Below are positions 17,242-24,815 of a stretch of 58,811 nucleotides of DNA, in pieces. The stretch spans positions 1 through 58,811 of the forward strand of contig SFQZ01000009.1 in assembly GCA_004562915.1 (NCBI GenBank). The letters are read 5' to 3'. How positions within the stretch are numbered: position 1 is the stretch's first letter; each line of letters starts with the position of its first letter. This DNA is from a bacterium. GTDB taxonomy: Bacteria; Bacillota_A; Clostridia; Lachnospirales; Lachnospiraceae. The notes beneath the pieces were generated by a model. The model saw only the letters and a list, made by a program, of their open reading frames with translations, made no database searches and had not been told where the DNA came from. Both the position numbers and the translations under genes were made by a program.

Positions 17242-18594
17242 CTAAGCTCCGATTTTCTCCTGTAAATCATCATTGCTTTTCTCTCCGCCATCTCCTTCAC
17301 TATTTTCAGCCGGCACAGAAGGTCTGCTCTGATCATATACGGAAACAAAATCCAGAATTCCTGTAAACCTTCCCGCCCCCATATATAAATCCTGGTACAT
17401 ACGGTACCCATCCAGATTTTTATAATTACATCTGTAGTATTCTTCTGTCGTCTGTGTCCGCGAACTACCGATATTCATGGCGCTGAAATAACGGAATCCC
17501 TGATTCTTCAGATACGTATATTTTTCATTATCCGATCCATATGTACTCTCATCTTCAATATCCGTCCCGTAAGGGTAGATCAGAATATTTACCTCTCCCA
17601 GAAGACTTTCCACTCTATTTTTCCACTGCTGCATATCTGCCTTGATCTTTTCCAGATCGGATGCATAGCTTATATTGCCATATCCATTGCATGCAAATAC
17701 CCATCCCTCATTCTTCAATGCGGTAATTATCGGCTTAACGGCTTCCGTTTCCTCTGTGGTATCAAACACCCCATATTTTGAAGCATACTTATTTCCCTCA
17801 GAAGAAGCCAATGCTTTTTCTGTCCGATAGCCCAATATACCATTATACCCTGTCAATCCTAGAATTCCTCTGGCGCCATTATGTGAGAAATCCGGATGTT
17901 CTTCTATAAATGCATCCACACATGGGACAATATCAAATGCGCCCGTTATAATCGTTCCATCACTCTGCATTCTCTCACTGGTGATTTTTCCATTATCATC
18001 TATGACCAGCCGGGACGCAATTCCCTGTCCGGAATACTCCAGATCATAACTGACATTTTGCTGAGAAATAAGCAAGGGTTTCTTTCCCTGTGGGAGCTGA
18101 AGTTCTTTTAGTGTCATTACTCCTTCCTCCCCGAACTCTGCCAGATCTGTCAGACTTACCAGCATATAACCCTGATCATACAGCTGCTGTAAAATTTGAT
18201 TAAATTCATCCACCGTGAGTCTGCTTTGATCCAGAACAGAACTATTCTGTTCATTTTCCTGACCAAATGCGGTATCCGGATCTGCAATCAGTGAAAGGAA
18301 AGAAAGATGAAGTACATTCTGGGTGTCCACGGTCTCCATAGCAATCTCTTTCTGCATTTCCGCATTTCCTTTTTCACTTACCTCTTTTTCAGAATGTTTT
18401 CGATTCCTTCCTGAAATTAAAATTACAAGAATAATTACAAAAGCGACCGCAGCTACTACCAGAGCCCCCCGAATGAGCAATGCTCTGCGCCTTCTTCTTC
18501 TTCGTGCCTCCCGCCTCAGCCGCTGTTTTCTAAGACGCCGCTCCCTCTCTTCCGGCGTCTCCTGTCTCACTTTGGGATCATTCGTTTCACTCAT
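17242..18594 (-). CDS. Membrane-anchored polysaccharide-deacetylase-like protein, catalytically degenerate
   Basis: 450 residues: a cytoplasmic head very rich in Arg (about residues 15-40), one membrane segment (about 40-63), then an extracellular NodB-like domain. It is a clear paralogue of the neighbour at 18726 (shared ARGILGLTGYNGILGYRT-type block, NEKYTYLKNQGF, NLDGYR). The CE4 metal/catalytic residues are gone: where the neighbour has Asp235-Asp236 this has Gln179-Asn180 (18055-18060), and both motif-2 histidines are Asn303 and Asn307. A PYG motif is kept. It is probably a non-enzymatic glycan-binding or partner protein. The start at 18594 has GAGGAT upstream. Confidence 0.85.
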   Translation of the reverse strand: MSETNDPKVRQETPEERERRLRKQRLRREARRRRRRRALLIRGALVVAAVAFVIILVILISGRNRKHSEKEVSEKGNAEMQKEIAMETVDTQNVLHLSFLSLIADPDTAFGQENEQNSSVLDQSRLTVDEFNQILQQLYDQGYMLVSLTDLAEFGEEGVMTLKELQLPQGKKPLLISQQNVSYDLEYSGQGIASRLVIDDNGKITSERMQSDGTIITGAFDIVPCVDAFIEEHPDFSHNGARGILGLTGYNGILGYRTEKALASSEGNKYASKYGVFDTTEETEAVKPIITALKNEGWVFACNGYGNISYASDLEKIKADMQQWKNRVESLLGEVNILIYPYGTDIEDESTYGSDNEKYTYLKNQGFRYFSAMNIGSSRTQTTEEYYRCNYKNLDGYRMYQDLYMGAGRFTGILDFVSVYDQSRPSVPAENSEGDGGEKSNDDLQEKIGA

Positions 18595-18645
18595 TTTTTC
18601 ATCCTCAATCGTATCATTTTCTGATAAGAATAGTGATCCTGCAAC

Positions 18646-18694
18646 AGAGACCGGTGAAAAGTGTCCGCAATCACAGTCACTTCTCACCGGCTCT
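18646..18694 (-). other. Long imperfect hairpin between the two deacetylase paralogues
   Basis: The arm at 18646-18663 pairs with 18678-18694 (about 15 bp, core CCGGTGA/TCACCGG). No U-run follows on the minus strand, so it may be a differential-expression hairpin between the two genes rather than a terminator. Confidence 0.5.
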
Positions 18695-18725
18695 GCCTCT
18701 CTCTTGTACTTTCAATTCTTAAATC

Positions 18726-20204
18726 CTATAATGCCGGCATATCCGTGCGGGCAGGATCCAGAATCTGTGAAGCATCAAACAAATCATTGGTTCTGTTCTT
18801 CTCTCCGTGTACATCATTCCAGAGACGAAAACCATCCAGATTTCGTCGTCCCTGTCTTACATAATTGTCACGAATCTGAAGAAAATACTGAGAAGAATCC
18901 ACATTACAGAAGAAATTAAAGCCCTGGCTCTTCAAATACGCAAACTTTTCATTGTCCGCTGAATAATCATGCCAGTCTGCCAGATCCTGTCCATGAGCAA
19001 AAATAATAGTATCCGTCCCTCCAATCAGCGGTGCCACATAATTCATCCATTTCTCCGTATCTGTTTTTATGGATTCAAGACTGGCATCACCGACTCTGAT
19101 ATGTCCCCAGGTGTGGCTTGCAAACTTCCATCCGTCTGCAATCATCCCTTCTGCTACTTTCTTTGCTTCCGCACATTCCTTGTCCCAGTCAAAATTGGGA
19201 TGATTATCCAGCCATGCCTGCTGATCGGCAGTGAGATTCTCTCCTGTCTTATAGGCAATATCTGTTCTGTAACCCAGAATACCATTGTATCCTGTCAGAG
19301 CAATCGTTCCTCTGGCACCATGATAAGCGCCGTCCGGATGTTCTTCCAGAAACTGGTCTAAAAGCGGTACACAGTCATATGCACCTACCACTGTAGTTCC
19401 ATCCGCCTGGATATATTCACAGGTCGGCTTTCCGTTTTCATCAAGGATCATCTTGGAAGCTGTACCTCGTCCATCATAACTGTGATAATAGGACAGATCA
19501 TCCAGAGAAAGCACAAATGGCTTCTTTCCTTCCGGAAGCATGATCTGATTGGTCGTAAAATGAACGGTACCGTCTTCATCTGTAGTTTGATTTACCAGAT
19601 CATGAAGATCCACCAGAACATATCCGTTGTCATACATAGCCTGTGTGATCTTGTTAAACTCATCCACGGTTGTCATCCATTGTTTAAACCCGGCAGCAGC
19701 ACTGTCATTCCCGGCAAATCCTCTCTCCGGATCTACCACCAGCGAATGATAAAAAATATGGGTAACTTCATCCATATTCACTGCCACCATAGTTGACTTG
19801 GTTGCTTCGTAGTCAGCTATCTTTGCAATGATATCTGCATCCTGATCATAATTCTCAAGTGAACGGAGAAGTTCTATGGCACCGTCATAATCATATCCCA
19901 TCGCCATGATATCAGCTTCTGCAATCGCTTCTTTCCTCTGTCTGTTTCTCTCTTCTTCTTCCTGGATCAGCTTTTCCTGACGTGCCTTTTCCTCTGCTTT
20001 TTTCTGCTTTGACCTTTTTACCTGAAATGAAATCAGTACAATCGCACCGACTAAGATCAGGATCAAAACCCCCAGCACAATGGCACGCATGATCATAGCC
20101 TGTCTCCTTCGCTTACGCCGCCGCTCTCTGCGTAATCTCTCTATTCTTTTCTGTCTTTCCTCCTCAGTCATAGGAGGCCTGCTGCTCTTTTTCTCTTCAC
20201 TCAT
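18726..20204 (-). CDS. Membrane-anchored polysaccharide deacetylase (CE4/NodB-like)
   Basis: 492 residues: an Arg/Lys-rich cytoplasmic N-terminus, one membrane helix (about 39-60), a coiled charged linker (about 65-95), then an extracellular deacetylase domain. Seen: motif 1 LSLDD (Asp235, Asp236) and motif 2 SHTWGH (His364, His368), the expected Zn site of CE4 enzymes. The usual third motif (R-x-P-Y) is not evident; FAHGQD stands there. It is likely to remove N-acetyl or other acyl groups from peptidoglycan or another wall glycan. It has its own promoter at 20250-20258 and is transcribed away from the gene at 20420. The degenerate paralogue lies downstream. Confidence 0.85.
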   Translation of the reverse strand: MSEEKKSSRPPMTEEERQKRIERLRRERRRKRRRQAMIMRAIVLGVLILILVGAIVLISFQVKRSKQKKAEEKARQEKLIQEEEERNRQRKEAIAEADIMAMGYDYDGAIELLRSLENYDQDADIIAKIADYEATKSTMVAVNMDEVTHIFYHSLVVDPERGFAGNDSAAAGFKQWMTTVDEFNKITQAMYDNGYVLVDLHDLVNQTTDEDGTVHFTTNQIMLPEGKKPFVLSLDDLSYYHSYDGRGTASKMILDENGKPTCEYIQADGTTVVGAYDCVPLLDQFLEEHPDGAYHGARGTIALTGYNGILGYRTDIAYKTGENLTADQQAWLDNHPNFDWDKECAEAKKVAEGMIADGWKFASHTWGHIRVGDASLESIKTDTEKWMNYVAPLIGGTDTIIFAHGQDLADWHDYSADNEKFAYLKSQGFNFFCNVDSSQYFLQIRDNYVRQGRRNLDGFRLWNDVHGEKNRTNDLFDASQILDPARTDMPAL

Positions 20205-20249
20205 ATTTCAATCCATCCTCTGTGTACTTTATAATCGACAATCACTTTT

Positions 20250-20258
20250 ATTATACCA
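20250..20258 (-). promoter_or_regulatory. Extended -10 promoter of the deacetylase pair
   Basis: Minus strand TGGTATAAT (20250-20258), an extended -10 with no clear -35, 46 bases before the start codon. Confidence 0.5.
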
Positions 20259-20350
20259 TGAATCCATTTATTTGCTACATTTTATTTCTATCTTTTTTCT
20301 TTCATTTACTCAGAACATTCTATTCTTCTTTGCTTTTCTGGAAAATCCAA

Positions 20351-20379
20351 TTGCCTTTTCCCTGTTTCAGTGATAAAAT
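20351..20379 (+). promoter_or_regulatory. Promoter of the gene at 20420
   Basis: -35 TTGCCT (20351-20356), 17-base spacer, -10 TAAAAT (20374-20379), with TG one base before the -10 (extended form). Confidence 0.65.
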
Positions 20380-20419
20380 GGAAAAAGCGTAATAACCATT
20401 TCACCACAGGAGGAAGAAT

Positions 20420-20887
20420 ATGAAAGTCTGGCAGATATTATTGATTATTATAATTGTTCTGGCCGCGGTTCTGGTAGTTCTTTATTTTCTCGGAAAACGT
20501 GCACAGAAAAAGCAGACAGAGAGACAGGAGCAGATTGAAGCTGCAAAGCAGACGACGACGATGCTGATCATTGACAAAAAGCGTTTACCGATTAAAGATT
20601 CCGGATTGCCACAGATGGTCATTGACCAAACACCAAGGCTGATGCGCCGTTCCAAACTGCCCATCGTAAAAGCTAAAATCGGACCAAGGATCATGGTTCT
20701 TGTAGCAGATGAAAAAGTCTACGATCTGATTCCGGTAAAAAAAGAAGTGAAAGCAACCGTAAGCGGTATCTATATCACAGACGTACGTGGAGTACGAGGA
20801 CCTCTGGCAACTCCACCACAGAAAGTCGGCTTCTTCAAACGAATGAAAAGAAAAATTCTAAAGGCCGCAGAGACAACTCAGAAATAA
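20420..20887 (+). CDS. Conserved membrane-anchored protein of unknown function
   Basis: 155 residues with one N-terminal membrane helix (about 5-25, very Ile/Leu/Val-rich) followed by a basic cytoplasmic region and a compact beta-rich part. Seen: TMLIIDKKRLPIKDSGLPQ, GPRIMVLVADEKVYDLIPVK and a Lys/Arg-rich tail. I do not recognise a named family; it looks like a conserved Lachnospiraceae protein with a short Sec-independent anchor. CAGGAGGAAG precedes the ATG. It is a single gene between its own promoter and a strong bidirectional terminator, transcribed away from the deacetylase pair. Confidence 0.75.
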   Translation: MKVWQILLIIIIVLAAVLVVLYFLGKRAQKKQTERQEQIEAAKQTTTMLIIDKKRLPIKDSGLPQMVIDQTPRLMRRSKLPIVKAKIGPRIMVLVADEKVYDLIPVKKEVKATVSGIYITDVRGVRGPLATPPQKVGFFKRMKRKILKAAETTQK

Positions 20888-20926
20888 AAAAACTGCCGTG
20901 TCATTTTTTGATACGGCAATTTTTAT
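20888..20926. terminator. Bidirectional intrinsic terminator
   Basis: TGCCGTGTCA (20894-20903) pairs with TGATACGGCA (20909-20918) with one wobble; A-run before and T-run after allow use from both sides, between the gene ending at 20887 and the DUF1934 gene. Confidence 0.85.
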
Positions 20927-20933
20927 ACTTTCT

Positions 20934-21395
20934 TTACTTAAAGAACCTCGCAGCCTCTTTGTTTCCTTTCGATGTCACGCGGATCTGTATCACACAGTCT
21001 GCAACAGCATTTCCATTCATTCCCAGGGCATATTCAGCCTGAATTTCCATCCATTCTTCTGTCTCAGCCATCATAACCCGGGTAGCTGTGATATCCATCT
21101 CAAGCGTTCCCAGAGGAGTTTTATAGAATGCCACATTTTTCTTATCTTTCTCGAAAATCATATTCACATTCACTACTCCACGTTTTCTCACTTCCATAAG
21201 ACCGGGACGGATTTTTATCATATTATGTGTCGGTTCCGTAAAGCCATCCATCACTTCATCGTACAGAAGATAATGCGTCTTGTTACGATAATAGTACTCT
21301 CCCGCTGTGATCAGTTCCAGGGGCCCTTCCCCCTGTTCCTGCATATCATTAATGGACTGAAGCCCTTTCATATGTATCAGCACTTCTTTTGTCAT
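20934..21395 (-). CDS. DUF1934 family protein (YwiB-like)
   Basis: 153-residue soluble protein of the DUF1934 family, predicted to form a small calycin-type beta barrel; function unknown. Seen: GEYYYRNKTHYLLYDEV, MIKIRPGLMEVRKRGVVNVN in part, TPLGTLEMDITATR, all family-typical. It begins 6 bases after the murI stop, so it is translationally linked to murI and is the last gene of the ger-spoIIR-murI run. GAGGAG lies upstream of the ATG. Confidence 0.85.
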   Translation of the reverse strand: MTKEVLIHMKGLQSINDMQEQGEGPLELITAGEYYYRNKTHYLLYDEVMDGFTEPTHNMIKIRPGLMEVRKRGVVNVNMIFEKDKKNVAFYKTPLGTLEMDITATRVMMAETEEWMEIQAEYALGMNGNAVADCVIQIRVTSKGNKEAARFFK

Positions 21396-21401
21396 AATAT
21401 T

Positions 21402-22223
21402 TTAGTACTCCTCAAGATTAATCTGCTTGGTACGTTCCACATCGTATGGCAGAATAGAATTGGCAAAACTTTTAAACTTTTCGGCTGCATCGCTCACGTA
21501 GAATCGATACGGAAATTCTTCCTCTACGCTGCCATGATTCAAAAGATTCTGCTCTGTCAAAAGCTGCTTTAAAGCCATGGATGTTTCATATGCCGGATTC
21601 ACCAGCCGAACATGTTCTCCCATAATTTCTCCAATCAAGCCCCTCAGCAGCGGATAATGGGTACACCCAAGAATCAGCGTATCAATATCCTCTTTCTGCA
21701 GTTCTTTCAGATAACGGCGTGCCACCATCTCTGTAATTGGATCTTTTCTCCAGCCTTCTTCCACCAGAGGCACAAATAGAGGGCAGGGCTGACCTACCAC
21801 TGAAATCTCAGGATCGATTTTCTGAATCAATTCTGTGTACAGTCCACTGTGAATCGTAGCCTCCGTAGCGATCACTCCCACTCTTTTACTCACAGTAGTC
21901 CGGGCAGCCACCCTGGCTCCCGGTTTCACCACACCAATAATGGGAATATCAATCTCTTTTTCCAAAGTACTCAGCGCCAGTGCACTGGCTGTATTACAGG
22001 CTACCACAATTGCTTTTACATGCTGACTCTGTAAAAAACGTACGATCTGTCTGGAATACCGGATGACGGTTTCTTTTGATTTACTTCCGTATGGCACCCG
22101 GGCAGTATCACCAAAATATACAATTTTCTCCATCGGCAGATTTCTCATAATCTCTCTTGCAACCGTAAGGCCGCCAATACCAGAATCAAACACGCCAATG
22201 GGGGCATTGGAATCTATATGCAT
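21402..22223 (-). CDS. murI: Glutamate racemase
   Basis: Cofactor-independent racemase that makes D-glutamate for peptidoglycan. Seen: 273 residues; GVFDSGIGGLTVA near the start; the two catalytic cysteines in VACNTASA (near residue 75) and LGCTHYPL (near 186); FGDTARVPYG. GATGGAG precedes the ATG. It follows spoIIR by about 70 bases and is followed at once by the DUF1934 gene. Its position behind sporulation genes may allow extra expression during spore wall synthesis, which is inference. Confidence 0.95.
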   Translation of the reverse strand: MHIDSNAPIGVFDSGIGGLTVAREIMRNLPMEKIVYFGDTARVPYGSKSKETVIRYSRQIVRFLQSQHVKAIVVACNTASALALSTLEKEIDIPIIGVVKPGARVAARTTVSKRVGVIATEATIHSGLYTELIQKIDPEISVVGQPCPLFVPLVEEGWRKDPITEMVARRYLKELQKEDIDTLILGCTHYPLLRGLIGEIMGEHVRLVNPAYETSMALKQLLTEQNLLNHGSVEEEFPYRFYVSDAAEKFKSFANSILPYDVERTKQINLEEY

Positions 22224-22293
22224 TCTTTTTCTCCATCCTGTTATTATGATTACTTTTTATCATTCTAACCGTTCCCGGAGAAGAATTCAAGTC

Positions 22294-22917
22294 TCAAAAC
22301 CATCGAAATCGAATTCTGGTTTTTGCCGGATACAAAAGAAAATCATAGCACTCCTCATCCAGTACCTGTTTCAGCTTCTCTTCCCCTTCCTCATCTGTTA
22401 CCGGCTGAACAGCATCTCCATAACATAGTCCAGGATAAAGGACACACCACCAATTATGCCCTTTTCCCTCTCCAATCTCCACCCGCAATGTCTCATATTC
22501 ACCTTCCGGGAATGTATATTTGCCATATATCCGTTGCGGAAACCAATCCGCTGTAAGAGCTACTTTTATTTTCTCTGTATCTGCAGCTGCTTGTACTGTC
22601 TGCTCGAGCCTGTCCATCTGTTCCAGAATTCGTTCTTTGGTCTCCTCCATGCTATTCGTATTTTCCAGAATCTTTCCCAGTTCACTTTGAACAGCATTCT
22701 TTACTTTCTGTTTTGTTTCCTGATCTGACACACTGTCACTATTTGCCAGTACCCGAAATCTGAGCATTTCTCCTGCTATTTTTTCCTGCATTTCCTGCTC
22801 TTTACGGGACGGAAAACCCAATATCACCGCACACATACAGATTGCCAATATTCCTGCTGTACAAAAATATTTTTCTATCCTGCATTTTGACAATCTATCG
22901 TTTAACGATCTGACCAT
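22294..22917 (-). CDS. spoIIR: Stage II sporulation protein R
   Basis: Secreted signalling protein made in the forespore that triggers SpoIIGA-dependent processing of pro-sigma-E in the mother cell. Seen: 207 residues; an N-terminal hydrophobic segment (about 19-37); the family blocks LRFRVLANSDSVSDQ, FPEGEYETLRVEIGEGKGHN and WWCVLYPGLC. AGGAGGAG lies upstream; the start may be this ATG (22917) or the adjacent GTG at 22920. It sits at the end of a gerA-gerB-gerC run, an unusual placing, and upstream of murI. Confidence 0.93.
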   Translation of the reverse strand: MVRSLNDRLSKCRIEKYFCTAGILAICMCAVILGFPSRKEQEMQEKIAGEMLRFRVLANSDSVSDQETKQKVKNAVQSELGKILENTNSMEETKERILEQMDRLEQTVQAAADTEKIKVALTADWFPQRIYGKYTFPEGEYETLRVEIGEGKGHNWWCVLYPGLCYGDAVQPVTDEEGEEKLKQVLDEECYDFLLYPAKTRIRFRWF

Positions 22918-23029
22918 CACTCTATCTCCTCCTTATTCCGAATATCCTGCAAGGATATCCGATCCTATCTGGAGGATTGCCCGCTTGTCTTCTGTTTATT
23001 CCGGCATTTATTTTTTTCTCAGCTGACTT

Positions 23030-23695
23030 TTAAGACGTTCCGTCATTCTTCTCTATTATAAGTTCCCCGCCATCCATGGTAATTTCCGGAATCTGAAGGA
23101 TCTTACCCTGATTGTGAAGTTCCCGATACATCTGTGAAAGTGTGATGGGATGAATATCCTCTGTCCGATTCTCGTAAATTCCCGACAAATATTTTCCCAG
23201 AGATTCCACCTGATTCCCATTGATTCCCATGACTGTTTTCATATCTTCCGTTCCAAATACATAGGCACTGTTTCCCAGACTGACTTCTGTCTCCATTTTT
23301 TCCAGTACATGCACCATCTGTTCTTTCTCACGGAGAATACCATTGCCAAAAATCACTGCCTGTACATGTCCCGGATCCAAATACAATTCCTGAGTTTTGT
23401 TATATATCTCCATGATTTCTTCCTGGGAAGTTCCTGTAAGCAGAAGAGCTCCCTCCTCATCCCCTTGCTGATCTTCTCCGCCTTCTTTTCCCTGTCCGGT
23501 ACTGACTGCAAGCTGTGCCATCCCCAGATAAATCCGGTACTCTCCCTGTTGCCAGTCAATGCCTACCACAAGCGGAAATGCTCTTTTTTCCGGTTCTATA
23601 ATCTGACATCCTGACAACCCGGGTATCAGAATCGTTATTATCGCTGACACAATGCAGGATTTCCAGAATTTACACCTGATTTTTCTGTTTTCCAT
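23030..23695 (-). CDS. gerC: Ger(x)C family germinant-receptor lipoprotein, short form
   Basis: Lipoprotein subunit C of a GerA-type spore germinant receptor. Seen: signal peptide with lipobox LSGC (Cys30), then the GerAC N-terminal domain (RAFPLVVGIDWQ, YLDPGHVQAVIFGNGIL, LSGIYENRTEDI). At 221 residues it is much shorter than the usual 370-400: the C-terminal domain is missing and no room for it exists before spoIIR. The frame stays open for about 35 codons past the stop without resembling that domain. AAGGAG precedes the ATG, and the start overlaps gerB by 26 bases. Confidence 0.85.
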   Translation of the reverse strand: MENRKIRCKFWKSCIVSAIITILIPGLSGCQIIEPEKRAFPLVVGIDWQQGEYRIYLGMAQLAVSTGQGKEGGEDQQGDEEGALLLTGTSQEEIMEIYNKTQELYLDPGHVQAVIFGNGILREKEQMVHVLEKMETEVSLGNSAYVFGTEDMKTVMGINGNQVESLGKYLSGIYENRTEDIHPITLSQMYRELHNQGKILQIPEITMDGGELIIEKNDGTS

Positions 23696-24815
23696 ATGGT
23701 CTCCTTCTCAACAAAGCATTACAGAATGACAAGGTCAAAAATATCGGCAAATAGATACAGGAAACAATTCCTAAATAGTCCTGTATCGGGGACCAGCCGT
23801 TAAGGTCAACCGTTCCCAGGATAAAACAAAGTACCGCCGCCGGGACACTCACCCATATCCCCCTCTCTTTTTTTCCTCTGACTCTGCAAACAATGCATTT
23901 GCTGTAGAAAAAAATACTCCCCAGAGAAAACAGAAGCGAAAATAAAAGAACTGCCAGGAAAATCATATCCATTCTCCTGATAAATCCTCCGGGTATCCTC
24001 ACCCCTGCCATCAAATTCAAAACTGGATACTCCAACATCTCTGCTCCCGCGTTTCCGTAAACAGCTTGTAACAAAACAACAATCGCACCTGTCCACAAAA
24101 CTGTTTTCCCTATGATTTTAAAAGGAATTCCTATATGATCAGCAGATTTTGCACCACTGTCATATTCCAGTTGTGCAAACGGGATCAATACAATTCCCAG
24201 AAGGCCGGATACAAACATCACTGCATTCCTTCCCGTTTGAAAGATCATATTCCGATTCCAGATCGGTTCTTCCTGAATCAGCAGACTTATCCCATTTTCC
24301 ATACTCTGCTGTATTTGTACTTCCTGTCCATAACCTCCCTGCCCTTGGAACGCCGCGAGCAGTAACATCAGAAAAACGATTCCGCCCACCACAGGCCAGG
24401 CAGTCTGTGCAAATCTTCCTCGTGTCTGCAGAGTCGCACTTCCACCAAATGCTGTCAGCACAACAAATGCCACGATCAGCCATCCAGAAATTCCCTGTAT
24501 CATATATTCCTGCAAAATTTTTCCTATAGAAGCTGCCAGCCATCCTCCTGTCAAGATCAGATAACTTTCATAAATGATTGCAATCACCCAACTCATGAAC
24601 TTTCCCCAATATTTTTCGGGATATCGGCAGACATGTGACTGCCGCAATAAAAAAAACATCCATATGCACAACAGCAAAGAACCGGCTAAAATACCAAACA
24701 TTCCACATCTTCCCGGAAGAAGCGGAGCGATCCATAAAATTATCGGGCCAAGATATGCCAGGAAAAACTGCCGCTCCATCTGTATACCGGATATTCTCTG
24801 ATTATCCGCAAACAT
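23670..24815 (-). CDS. gerB: GerAB/ArcD/ProY-type spore germination transporter subunit
   Basis: Inner-membrane subunit B of a GerA-type germinant receptor, APC superfamily, 381 residues with about ten membrane segments. Seen: RISGIQMERQFFLAYLGP at the N-terminus, the region that usually reads I-S-x-x-Q, and VLIPFAQLEYDSGAK in the middle. In other spore formers this subunit binds the small-molecule germinant. The start at 24815 (AGGAGG upstream) overlaps the gerA end by 14 bases. The longer frame from 24866 is rejected. Confidence 0.9.
   Translation of the reverse strand: MFADNQRISGIQMERQFFLAYLGPIILWIAPLLPGRCGMFGILAGSLLLCIWMFFLLRQSHVCRYPEKYWGKFMSWVIAIIYESYLILTGGWLAASIGKILQEYMIQGISGWLIVAFVVLTAFGGSATLQTRGRFAQTAWPVVGGIVFLMLLLAAFQGQGGYGQEVQIQQSMENGISLLIQEEPIWNRNMIFQTGRNAVMFVSGLLGIVLIPFAQLEYDSGAKSADHIGIPFKIIGKTVLWTGAIVVLLQAVYGNAGAEMLEYPVLNLMAGVRIPGGFIRRMDMIFLAVLLFSLLFSLGSIFFYSKCIVCRVRGKKERGIWVSVPAAVLCFILGTVDLNGWSPIQDYLGIVSCIYLPIFLTLSFCNALLRRRPYGKQKNQV

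Noticed and set aside
17148..17411. 87-codon frame overlapping the end of the degenerate deacetylase
   Set aside because: Mostly overlaps a real gene in another frame and has unlikely composition.
20898..21572. 224-codon plus-strand frame
   Set aside because: Antisense to DUF1934 and the end of murI, and starts inside a terminator.
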